64,000 nucleotides of DNA from Jacaranda mimosifolia. Lineage: Eukaryota > Streptophyta > Magnoliopsida > Lamiales > Bignoniaceae. Under the pieces are notes generated by a model, which was not told the origin of the DNA, did not search any database, and saw only the letters and a program-made list of their open reading frames with translations. Within the stretch, counting starts at the first letter, position 1. Every line of letters starts with the position of its first letter. The position numbers and the translations under genes were made by a program. The stretch spans positions 43,882,501 to 43,946,500 of the forward strand of contig CM032117.1 in assembly GCA_018894105.1 (NCBI GenBank), in the 5' to 3' direction. Shown piece by piece: positions 25,601-37,300 of this stretch.

Positions 25601-27500
25601 TAGAAAACCTAAGTACAATTTCAGATAAAGTGAAGTACAATTTCAAAACTCCTGAAGTATAAAACCTTAGCTATTGCAGCATAATTTTTAGATAATCCCT
25701 TAGTAGGTGCTTCAAAATTAAATAATAGATTCAGATAATTGAAGTACAAGTTTAAATAAAATGATGTACAATTTCGGACACTTGAAGTATAGAACTTCAA
25801 CGACTGGAGTACAAGTTAATGTAAAATTATGTATAAAATGAAGTATAATTTCAGAAAATAGAAGTACAATTTTAACAAAGTGAAATACAATTACAGAACA
25901 CCTGAAGTATAGAACTTCAATGAAAAAATACAGATTTAGGTCAAAGTATGTAAAAACTGAAGTATAAGTTTAGAAAACCAAAGTACAATTTCAGATAAAG
26001 TGAAGTACAATTTCAGAACTCCTGAAGTATAAAACCTTAGCTGTTGCAGTATAATTTTTGGATAATCCATTAGTAGGCACTTCAAAATTAAATAATAGAT
26101 TCAGATAATTGAAGTACAACTTCAGATAAAATGAAGTACAATTTGAGAATACCTGAAGTATAGAACTTCAATGACAAGAGTACATATTTAAGTAAAATGA
26201 TGTATAAAATGAAGTTTAATTTTAAAAAACAGATGTAGAATTTTTGATAAAGTGAAGAACACTTTCAGAACACTTGAAGTATAAAACCTTAGCAATTGCA
26301 TTACAAATTAGATAATTTATTAGTAGAAAACTTCAAAGTCAAATAATAGGTTCAGATAATGTTCAATACAAGTTTAGATAAAATGAAGTACAATTTAGGA
26401 ACACTTGAAGTATAGAACTTCAATGAATATAGTATAGTTTTCTGTAAAATGAAGTACAAAAGAAAGTATAATTTCAGAAAATAAAAGTACAATTTTAGAT
26501 AAAATAAAGTATAATTTCAAACTCTTGAAGTATAAAGCCCTAGAAACTGCACTATATTCTGGATAATCGATAAATATAACACTTAAAATATAGACCTTCA
26601 ATGAATAGAGTAAAGATTTTGTAAAATAAAGTATAATCTCAAAATATTGAAGTACAATTTTAGATAAAAAGAAGTACAATTTTTGAACACTTCAGGTAGA
26701 AACGCTAGCAATAGCAGTATAACTTTGGATAATCAATTAGTAGAACACTTTGAAGTGTAAAACTTAAATAATAGAGTACAATTTTGGTGAAATGAAGTAC
26801 AATTTTAGATAACTGGAATATAAATTTGTATAAAATGAAGTACAATTTTCGAACAATTGAAGTATAAAACCCAGCAACTTCAGTACAATTTTCGTAAAAT
26901 GAAGTATAATTTCAGAAAACCAAAAGTATAATTTTATATAGATTACGTACAATTTGGAACACTTCAAGTATAAACCGCTACAAGTTGCAGCACAATTTTA
27001 GATAATTCATTAGTAGAACACTTGAAGTATAAAACTTACACAATAGAGTATAATTTTTGTGAGATGAAGTACAATGTTAATCGCAATGAAGTATAATGTA
27101 GAACGCTCCAAGTACAGAAAGATTTTCAAATAAACATAGTGTAATTTCAGAACTCTTCAAGCACAAAACTTTACAAACTGGAGTACAGTTTAGATTCTGT
27201 AGAAGTATTACCTTAAAACATCACTGCTCTTTTTTTCTCTGCTGCTTGATTCATCATTTCGATTTACCAGGATGTCAACAATGTTCATCTTCAATGTCAA
27301 ATGTAGTAAGACCATATTCATGACATCGTTGTCATCAGTTAAACTCATGTACAATCTTTGATGTGGAGGTATATATTGCAAATTGAAGTGCTCAGCGTTG
27401 ATTTCACTCTATTTTCTTGTGAGATTAATGTACATATCCATTAAGGTCATACTATTCTTAATTGATATTATATGGAGCTGGTCTTTATAGCGGCAACCCC
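22648..27500 (-). pseudogene. MURA-type MULE transposase gene, multiple stops
   Basis: Read on the minus strand. An N-terminal PB1-like exon (about 27500-27230, with YMSLTDDNDVMNMV) is followed by an intron filled with array 5, then a large exon from about 24570. That exon has the MuDR DNA-binding region (DAWRNCIYGEGQTFKDA, stop, EFRIMLKNYAM; CKWRIYASR), then the DDE-type transposase core: FLNGTHIK at 23862, ISD-stop-HPG at 23658, and QAESWNNW at about 23250. A short intron (about 23472-23571) precedes the last part. A SWIM zinc finger (CSCRAWQIDKIPCRHVCA) and a CCHC knuckle (CKRCGRTGHNC) close the protein. Stops occur at 27419, 24432, 23832, 23658, 23586, 23377, 22738 and 22666. The first catalytic Asp of DGTH is Asn. 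It cannot make transposase. Confidence 0.88.
24575..27210. repeat. MULE array 5: 370-bp higher-order repeat of AGTACAATTT monomers
   Basis: Built from roughly 25-35-bp monomers reading GAAGTACAATTTTAGATAAA with variants (AGTATAATTT, GAACTTCAATGA). TAGTAGG recurs at 24960, 25331, 25701 and 26071, giving a higher-order unit of 370-371 bp present about four times, with looser monomers to 27210. It occupies the first intron of the MURA gene, which it enlarges to about 2.6 kb. Confidence 0.92.
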
Positions 27501-27954
27501 CCTGACACTTGATTTAACACACTTGCTTCACTAATGGTTGATATTATCAGAAAAATATAAGAAACTCAGAAGCAACTAAGAAGAAATTGAGAAGAAGATG
27601 AAAACCAAAAATGATGAAAATAAAAAGAGAAGAAGACAATGCAGCTGTCGGGTTGGTGGTTTTTGGCTCTGATGTTATTCTCGTTCTCGCCGTGGAGCTT
27701 GTTGCATTTTTCCTGTTCTTTCTGTTTCTGGTAATGAGCGTATGATAGGGTTTACTGTTTGCTTGTTCGGATGAAGAAGAAGTGACAAAAAATGAATGAA
27801 AAATATTATACTTAAGGGCATTTTTGTTAAATCTTGTTAGTAGGAAGTGATCTTTAAACTTTTAACAAAACTATGAAATTTATTCTAACAAAAATCAAGT
27901 GGGGACTGATCACAAACTTTGAAAGTGTGTTTGGTACTTTTAAATAAGTGTCTC

Positions 27955-27963
27955 TTTAATGAA
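27955..27963. repeat. Right 9-bp target-site duplication of the MULE
   Basis: TTTAATGAA, identical to 15715-15723. Confidence 0.9.
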
Positions 27964-28028
27964 CTTTTTAATTGTAGTAATATTTTTTAAGAAAATTTTA
28001 GTAATTCTTTTTCAAAAATAAAGAATAA

Positions 28029-28070
28029 AGGGGGCGGGGGGGGGGGGGAAGACAAAAAAAAAAAAAAAAC
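28029..28070. repeat. G-run and A-run
   Basis: A long G stretch broken by one C, a few bases, then an A stretch of about 17. Lengths in such runs are often unreliable in assemblies. Confidence 0.8.
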
Positions 28071-28199
28071 GCCGTGAACCCATATGCCACATGATTGGAG
28101 GACATCCCATGACTGGAGGCCACCAGAACTGAAAAATACAAGCACATACACGGCAACTGCTCAAACTACACTAGCAACAAACCGTAGTTCCCAAACGCT

Positions 28200-28380
28200 C
28201 ATTGTCCAGAAGGTATAAAAGGCAAATGCAATGAATTGCAGAACAAATTTTCCCTCGCCTCCCCACCTGCGCGCTCTCTTCCATTGCCATTGCTCTCCAC
28301 CTTTCTCCTCTCCCCGTAATCGCCCCCCCCCCCTCTCTCTCTCTCTCACATATCTTTGTCTGTCAACTGGCTTTTAAGGA
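28200..28380 (+). promoter_or_regulatory. Promoter and leader region of the arginyl-tRNA synthetase gene
   Basis: Between the MULE and the first possible ATG (28381) the sequence becomes pyrimidine-rich: a C-run followed by (CT)n at about 28323-28347. This is typical of plant leaders and core promoters of housekeeping genes. No convincing TATA box is seen on the plus strand. Confidence 0.4.
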
Positions 28381-31300
28381 ATGTTTGGTAGTACAATTTT
28401 TTGGATTTGTTTTATTAATTTTCTTGGAACATTTTCTGGGGGAGGGGAGTTCCATGGGATTCTTAGTTTAGCCTAAGAAGAATCATATATTCTATATTGC
28501 AAAAATTCTATGGTTTCGCTGTATTCAATTTTATGCTAGTATTATATTTTGGTTTTAGTAATTTGTTGTTAATGTTGTGAAACTAGACAGGTGTTGTGAG
28601 AGCAAACTCTAGAAGGACTGGTTCCGCAGTGCAGTCACAATCTTTATCAATCATGGCATCGGTAAGCTCAAACTCATATTCATAGGCCCCTTACGCTTGA
28701 ATTTGTGCATATCATGATATTGGGGCTGTTACTTGTAGTAAATAGCTAAAATGCTTATAGATGGTGATGCATGTTATAGGAAATTGATGTCATTAGCAGT
28801 TCATTTTAGTTTAGTGGAACTGAATTTGCAAATTTTATATCAAGCAGGATCTACCAAATGCCGGGAGTCTTAAGCAACAAATAGCAAAGCTGTTTGAGGA
28901 ATCTTTGAGGACAACAGTACCTGATGAGGTAGATGTAGAGCCTGCAATTGCTCCTTGCCAAAATCCTAAATTTGGCGATTATCAATGGTATGAAAATATG
29001 GAATTATTTTAAGTGTACCTCCCAGTTTACTGGAATTTTTACTTTTAGAAGCTCAAGCTACAAGCTTCTTGCACTCGAAATATAAGACTGACTCAATAGT
29101 CTGATTGCTGATAGATAGAATTGTTCCATTGGTGCAGCAATAATGCCATGGGCTTATGGTCAAAAGTTAAAGGCAAGGGTACACAATTTAAAGGTCCCCA
29201 ACCTATTGGGCAGGTATTTCCTTTTGCCCTAGCAGCTGAAGTACTTGCTTGTTTTTCCATCTTAGATCTGGATTAGGACTTCTATTGACAATTGATATAG
29301 GATTCAAATACATTCTTATGTTTAGGCCATTATGAAAAATCTTCCTCCATCAGAAATGATAGAGTCTGCACTATAGCTGGGCCTGGCTTTGTAAACGTGA
29401 TATTATCGAAGGATTGGATGGCAAGGGTATTTGATCTTTTTAGTTTTATGCATGTTGAACTCTTAATTTTTTGCGATGCTTTGTGTTTATATGCATCTGA
29501 GGTTTGCTTTTGCTGTTTTAGAGTATCCATAAGATGCTTATCCATGGTATTGAAACTTGGGCACCTGAGCTTCCCGTTAAAAGAGCAGTAGTGGACTTCT
29601 CCTCACCAAACATAGCAAAAGAAATGCATGTTGGTCATTTGAGATCCACCATTATTGGAGACACTCTGGCCCGAATGCTGGAGTATTCAAAAGTTGAGGT
29701 TCTTCGTAGAAACCATGTTGGTGACTGGGGCACTCAGGTAGACATGATCCTTTGAGAATTCCATGTTGTTACTGTTATATGAATGCATACGTGCATTTGC
29801 TTTATTTTTAATTATTATTTATTTCTTTATGCGCAAAGGGTGTTCTTGTGAGGCAGAATATTTGATCTTCTTGTCATTCTTCATGGCTTTCTATTTTTTG
29901 ATGGATAGATTTTTATTGTTGTGTTAAGCTAAGCAGTTCAAAGTGGTAAACCAAGGAACACCTATTTGTATAATTGTGGAACTTCATATCTGATTCTATG
30001 AAATGGATTTCGTTTTCTGAATGTGGAACGCTAAAACAGAAAAGACAATTTTTGTTTTAAAACAAGGCACTCCAGATTCTATGTGATAGGGGCACGAGGT
30101 TCTAAGCAGTCTCTGTTTCTATAGCCTTTGAAACAACTCAATGTTCCTCCTAAAAGTGACTCATCAATGGAAGCAGACATCACCTGTCTGACTTGGAATT
30201 CATCAAGATGAGGCACCTGATTTCACAAGCCAGTTTGCAGCAAATGAGTAAATCGGTATCTCCTTGCTCTGTTGCTGCTAGAAAATACTTCATTTTATAT
30301 TAGCTCTTCTTCTCCTGTGGGATCATGATAGCATCTCCACCTGCAAGCCACAGAAAAATGCTACCTTTTTGGCTGCCTACTACCACATTAATTTTATGGG
30401 AACAAAGTCCTTGGAGTCTTATTTAATAATGTGTAAAAAGATTTCAAGGGAACTGGTTTTTTGCCTTGCCTTTTCACTGTCTTCCGTGCGGTTCTAGTCC
30501 AATGTAGCTTTCTTAACATCTCCAAACAAATAATACCAATCACTGATAGCTGCTTTAAATTTATATAAATCTCGCTGCACATTTTCATCTGAAGCTCTCT
30601 GTGCTGCTCAATGCATCTTGGTGTACTGAGTATGAAGATCTGGGTTAATGCACTTCGTAAAATGCTTACATTCCAAATGTTTTTGCAAATTTCTCCTTCA
30701 AAATGCAACTCTGTAAAATTTAATAAAATTCCTTGTGACATCTACCGGTCACCCCATCTTGTGTGTGCTCATAGCACAAAAACCTACAACACAATTGTGA
30801 AAGCAGCACTAGTCTTTTCCATGAGAGAACATGAGTCTTTTAGTGCACATGAAGAACATATATTTTTATCTGATAACACCTCCTCATGAAGCATCTGCTC
30901 ATTGGCATGCATTTAAAGTCCCTTGTCATCATGATTTACTGTAATTAATCATATTCCTCAACTGATATACCATATCATTCATCATCTTCCAAGCTACTCT
31001 GGTAGACTGTGACTCCAATAAGTTGGCATGAGTTGTGAAACCAAGTGTATGTTTTGTTATCCAACTTTTCTGCATTATTTTTCCTTTTCTTTTGGTGCCC
31101 TTGAAGCACTGATGTGAATTCTTTCTCTTCCATTTCTTATATCTGTATTGAGTAATCCAAATGTAAGGCAATCCAATTCCAGGGGATTGTTTGAGGGTTC
31201 AGTTTGTAAATGCATCTTGATCTGATTAGAAAGAGGACACATGGCCCTCCCCTGACTTAGTGGTTCCCTTTCATTTCATTTTGGCATTATTTCATACATC

Positions 31301-34300
31301 TTTCATATCCTTGTTGAATATGTTTTACAGGCTACTGACCTAGAATCTTAACATCTGCAGTTTTCTTTTACATGAACTTTAATATACTCCAAGAAATTTT
31401 ATCGAAGAACTTTATTTTAAGATGAATTTTCTCTTTTCTCAATCATATGATGCAACCTCCTGATGATATTTTTCGTGTTCTGCAGTTTGGTATGTTAATT
31501 GAGTACCTTTTTGAGAAGTTTCCTTCTGGGGAGGTTTCTAGCGATCAAGCCATTGGAGATCTCGAGGTGAGGAAACAACTTTATTAGACCTTAATTCTTG
31601 TTGATGTTCTGGACTTCCTTTCCCCATCTATCTTTTTAGTTAGAGTTGGATTTCATGCACATGATATTGCATTTTTGATAAAAAAAAATTTATGAATGAG
31701 TAATTCGGATTCTTTGTTTGGCTGAATTGGTAATACAAGAGACATCACAAACCCATTCTAGTCCATTGCAGGAATTATTGCGCAATTCAAAAATTAGGTT
31801 TCAATATATTCTATAATCTGAGTATTACATGTTTAATATTGAGTTAGTAATATAAATTCTAGTCGTCATTTCTGTAACATGCATCTAGATTGGTAAAACA
31901 TAGCTTGGCTTGGATATCTATTTTATGCCATTCAGTGTGGGGCATTGTCACTTATTTGTATTTCATCTCAACATCATGATGATGTTGATTGGGTTTACCT
32001 GTGCTCAAGAGCTTTTTTTGATCAGATCCTGTGCTTTTAGCAATTAGGTTTTTCTCTCTCGCTTGTTCTACGCATGTGTACTTTTGAATGATTCAATATC
32101 CTGCAGTTTTGTCAAATGAGATCTGAAGTCATGCAGAGAGACCCTTCTTTCACTTGGCCTTTTATTTTCAGTCATTCTACAAGGCCTCAAAGCAGAGATT
32201 TGACAGTGATCCTGTATTCAAGGAGAGGGCTCAAAGGGCAGTAGTCAGTCTTCAGGTGAATAAAATGAGAGGTTATATTTTACAGTTTCCCTTATATTAA
32301 AGCTTCTATAGAGATGACTATTTTTGGTTTTGATAAATGAAATAATCATTCTACATATCTAACTTGTGAAAAGGATTGGATGAGTTTAGTGCATATGTAT
32401 TATTCCCTCTATTGTATCCATGATTATATGTCTTTTGCCTCGTATAGGGTGGGGAAGAGAAGTATAGGAAGGCATGGGCACAAATCTGTGAAATAAGCAG
32501 AAGAGGTTTCGAAAGAGTTTATCAGCAGCTCGGAGTTCACTTAGAGGAAAAGGTATACTTTTACTTTTTGCAGTTGCTTTTATGAATTCTATTTAAAACT
32601 TGTAATTAGTTTATCAGCAGCTTGTCACATCTCCAAATGGGTCATTACATGTCTGTATCATGATAAATACAGCAGCATGATGATCCAAAGCCACAGGGTT
32701 AAACTAGTGTATAGATAAATTAAAGTTTCAAACAACCACCATAAAAAATCTAAATCTCTGCAAAATCCAATTCAATAAATTCTTAAGGTATAGAGGATCT
32801 ATCATTCCAAACATGTTGGAGGTATAAAGCCACCAATAGAGAAAGCACTAAATATTTACATATTCTGAGTGCCAAATACTATTTTGTGAAATTAGTGTAG
32901 CAACTTATAAATCTTTAGTCTTAACCATAATCTTTCTGTAGAAGCTTCTTTCACTGTAAAAATCTACTAAGTATATTGAAAATTCGAGTAGTAAGATACC
33001 AGACTAAGAAATCCCTAATTTCCCTGTGTAATTTTGAGCATAAGTTTCAAAACCTATTGTGATGATACGCGCTACTTACCTATATGTTAGGAATACTAAC
33101 TTTTCGAGGGGTTAAGAGAAGAAAATAATTACCAGAATGAAACAATTTACTTGGCCCAGAGAATGCCCTGAATGATGTTATAAAAGTAATCATGATTAAG
33201 ACAATATTTTAATTTTCCGAAAATATGGCCAAGGTAAATTAGATAAACTTGTTCTTATCAACAGCATGATCTCCAATGAGGACCAAGATAGCAATTGAAA
33301 TTTGTGAACTTGACATTAGCAGACCAACTATTTCTAGGTCCATAGATTGCGATATGTAGTCAGAGAAATACAATGAATATGTTTCATCCATTTCTAGGCC
33401 AAATTGCTCATTGCTTTTCTAAAATATAAGACCTTTTCTAGACACAAGTTAGCAGTTGCGTCGTGTTGTCCCAATGTGCGTAAACTTATTTGGGTAAAAT
33501 GCGTCACTTATACAAAATTTTACTTCATGTTATTGAAAATTAAATTACATGTAACGTATTAGTGCGTAATCTGACCTTTTGCCTACATGGTAAGTTTAAT
33601 GTGATCTATGTAAAGCATCTTTTTCATTTTAGGGTTGAATCAAACAACAATATTTGGTCAATGTCACATTGTTGGGCTCAGTTTTTGCCTAAATGCAATA
33701 ACATCTATGGCTTGACACCAAAATTTGGAAGAAGTTTATATAAAAGTATCGAGTAAAATGAATTTGGTACATGTTTTTCCTTATACATCATATACCAGCT
33801 TACCAAAGAAAGAAAACATAATATTCATTGGTAGTCATAGCAAACTAATCATTTGAATCAAGCAAAATTACATCCTCAGCTGGAAAATAGATCAGTTTTG
33901 AAATTATAATCTGCCATCTTCATGGCATGCAAAAAATTGCTGCAGCCACTTATAAAAATCCTGAAGTATTCTTTATTCCCAATAGAACATTCCATTAATC
34001 TTGTCAAGTGTACAAAATGTAGGCATTTAGCAAAACATGGGCATTTAGCGACTATCAATCTTGGCCTATGGAAGTGCATGAATTGTATTAGAATCAAAGT
34101 TTTCCCCCAATAGCTGTGCAATTTGTATGGCTAACCTAACTGTGTCATTAAAAATTTCATTGTCTCTCTACTTAAATCTCATCCTCGAATACATCTACAA
34201 CTGTATATATTCGTACAGCTTCTCTTGGTCTGACATAGTCTAGATTAGAGCATTATTCCATTACATGACGTATCCACGACAACCTGAAATTGGAATTGAA

Positions 34301-37300
34301 ATTAAGATGAGATTAAAAATTTTCCAGGAGACTAACTGAGAGCCTATTATGAGGTACTGAGTGGCAAGAAACTAACATTCTCAACAAAGTAGGTACACAA
34401 ACCAATGAATGCTTGAACATTTCAACACCACCAGGTGATTAAACTAATGTGCCTCAACTAGTACACCTGAAAGTGAATTCAGGTTGATATTATTTAGTTA
34501 TATTACAAACCTTTACATCTGTCTCTGTATTTTAAATCATTCATTCTGGTTCCAGAAAAAGAATCTGAAGATATTTCTGTTCCTTTGCTTGCATATTAAT
34601 GGCCTTTTTTTTGTAACTTAATAAAAATCAACTTTTAATAAGGCCTTGTAATAGATAATTACTTCCTAAAGTTTTTTGTGTAAGCTTTTCCTGATCAGTT
34701 AATTAGCGGTCCAAAATTCATGGCCCCTAGAGTCATGAAATGGATAAATCTCATGTGATGGTCTGTCTTTAAATGCTGTTACGGATTTCTTATGACAGAA
34801 TGGCCACATATTGCATTTTCAGTTTCTCGTTTTATTTTCTCCTTTTGTCTGTTACACTACTACTTTTTCGTAGAAGCATTAGTTTCCTACATCTGCAATC
34901 TTTGTACTGAAGACAAATACCATGTCTATTACTATGATGAAATGGAAGGTTGAAGGACCTTTATTAACTGTGGATCATTGTAATCCTGCTGCTAATAAAT
35001 TTTAAGAACCAGAATTTGTAGCCCCAAAAGGGATTCATGGGTAGACCTCGATTGCAGCAATTGGGGAAAATACAACAAAAACTTGGCCTGAAACAAAAAA
35101 AGAAAAAGAAAAAGAAGCATTGATAAAAAGAATTAGACAAACAATTTGCAATCATCTGATACGGGGGTAAACCTAGAATGCACCGACAATTATGCCATGG
35201 GACCTCCAGAGGATTGAGTTCACTACTTTGTTGATGGATTATTCCAATAACAATTTGAGGAATAAGCAAGCGCATTGATTAAATGTTGCATTTCAATACC
35301 AAAATTTGCTAAGAATTCAAAAAACTGCTCTAAAGCATCAAGAAAATGAACATACATTATCAGTAAATGAACATATAACATTGCATACGTTAATTTGTTA
35401 ATAATTCCTCCAGAAAAATATTTAAAATTGATCGTTTGGTTAATAGCAGAGACATGGTTGCTCGTTGAATATGAGTACATGCAGTTTTCTTTGACTTTTA
35501 ATTATGGAAAAAAATATGTAATCCTATGAAAAAGCAAGAATTACCTCCACGTCAGACCAACATCAACATGGGTTGGTAATCCCTACTCAAATTTTATGGC
35601 ATGTGGGTGCATTTGCTTATTAATAAAAATATTGAATTCATTAATATTAAGGACAATGGAAAATTATATCCACTTCAAACTACCATAACCATTGGAAGCT
35701 TTGGAAAGATGACCAGAGCCGGAAGACAAACAATTTTTAACTGAGCTCATGAATACACATGAAAAAATGACTCATATTATTGTAAAAATGAAAATTAGAA
35801 AGACTCAAATCAGTTAATTGAAAACAATTACAAGTAAAATGTATAATGAGAAAATTCCTCCACTTCCAAATCAGATGCAAGTGATATCAACACAAATTTC
35901 CAAATGGGAAAATGGATGGGCATATTAAAAACAATATCGTTTCAAGGGCTTTGATTGAAACTGTGACTTGAATTAAAGGATTCATGGTAAAAATAGGAGT
36001 TGTGAAATTAGCAACCAAGAGGTTGGTGAATCTTTGAGAAATTACAGTTGATTTTCATATCCCGGGAAATTGGAGTTGTTGATTGAGTAACCGTTGAGAA
36101 ACATTGAGCTATTGGAATATAGGGGTAATGGAGAATCTGAATCTTGGGGATTGCGGTTTTTGGCTGACTGAGAAATTATGTAGAGGTTGATATGGTCTTA
36201 TCAAGTAGGGGGTAAGATATGCATGCAAAGTTTCTTCAGAAGACACTAACCTGTTCAAGTGCCAGAGACAATTTGTGGGAAGTACCTTCTACTTTTAGAG
36301 AGGGGAACATGCTCTTTTCTATAACAGATGATATAGAACTACAAGATAAAGGATTCAAAATCTTGAAAATACCACACATGAGCTTGTAATAGTAACAATA
36401 ACAGGCAGAAAAGCTCCTAAGTTCAAAACTTGATGTGCCTCAAGAACCTCCATAACTATTAAATCAATCACATCTAAAATAATTGCACACAAGACAATGT
36501 AATAAACTGTATGATACCAAGATATCCGTAAATGGTTTAAAGAATCACCAGATTGGGTGCAATATAATCCTGCTAATGCAATCAGTTTGGGTACAGCTAA
36601 AAATGCATAAAACACTGGAAATATGAATACACCTCCCAAAGTTCCTGCGTGACTTTCTTGTAAGAGAATTATCAATTATCAGGCAGGCACACTACAATAA
36701 ATCTTTACTGACAAAGAGAAATAGAGTATGTACATACCTGGTCCTGTGAAGTTCATTTTACAAAATCCTTAATCAATATGCACACTATTTCAGCCAACCT
36801 AAGGAAGTTTTGTGTCTTGAGTCCTTTTTTTGGTTTCTCTCTCAAAAAATATGCCTACTAATCATTTAAACTTGAGACCCATCGACACTGGCATCATGAG
36901 AGTTCAATACAAGATGTTTTCCATGAACAACAGTTTGGATTTCAATTCCTATGTTTGGGTAGTTTAATAAGCCCCAGAACTCATAGCAATAGAGAACAAG
37001 GTAGGTCAAGTTTAAGTTAGTGTATAATCCCTGAAGTTCATAATATTCTAAAATAGTTCTATGTAGTCATCCCAGTTAACTCATCAAAAATACACTTTAA
37101 ACGGTTTCACTTTACACACGCATGGACACACATAAAACTCAAGGCCCATAGTACCAGCATCAGAAGAAATATTTTCTCTAAGTTAATGTCAAGTTTAAGT
37201 TAGTCCTTGGTATGGAACTATGGGTACAACCTTTAGAACAATTTTCCTTTATATAATTTACTCCCTAATTATTTGTAGAAGTACCAGTTGCCATGTTTGT

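Larger units (their letters stand above)
15724..27954. mobile_element. Complete but decayed 12.2-kb MULE with Ulp1 and MURA genes
   Basis: The element starts GAGTTAATTAG and ends CTC, with imperfect terminal inverted repeats of about 130 bp. CAGTCCCC at 15770 and its complement at 27901-27908, and CACTTCC at 15829 and its complement at 27843-27849, are both 59 bp apart, so the two ends align without net gaps. The 9-bp direct repeat TTTAATGAA borders both ends, as expected for Mutator-like transposition. Inside are a Ulp1-type cysteine protease gene (plus strand) and a MURA transposase gene (minus strand), converging, as in plant Ulp1-carrying MULEs. Both genes carry stops or frameshifts. About half of the length is tandem-repeat arrays built on AGTACA/AGTATA words. 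Confidence 0.9.

Noticed and set aside
24432..27000. Several hydrophobic minus-strand frames (LKLYF/NCTSFY-like)
   Set aside because: They are translations of the AGTACAATTT array; only the short stretch from about 24570 to 24432 belongs to MURA.
16415..27210. Tandem arrays considered as CRISPR-like
   Set aside because: Eukaryotic transposon; the units are contiguous satellites with no unique spacers.
27955..28380. MULE terminal region as an ArgRS promoter
   Set aside because: The element ends about 430 bp before the earliest ATG; no promoter motif in its end could be supported.
29330..29545. Minus-strand frame of 71 codons
   Set aside because: Antisense to ArgRS exons.
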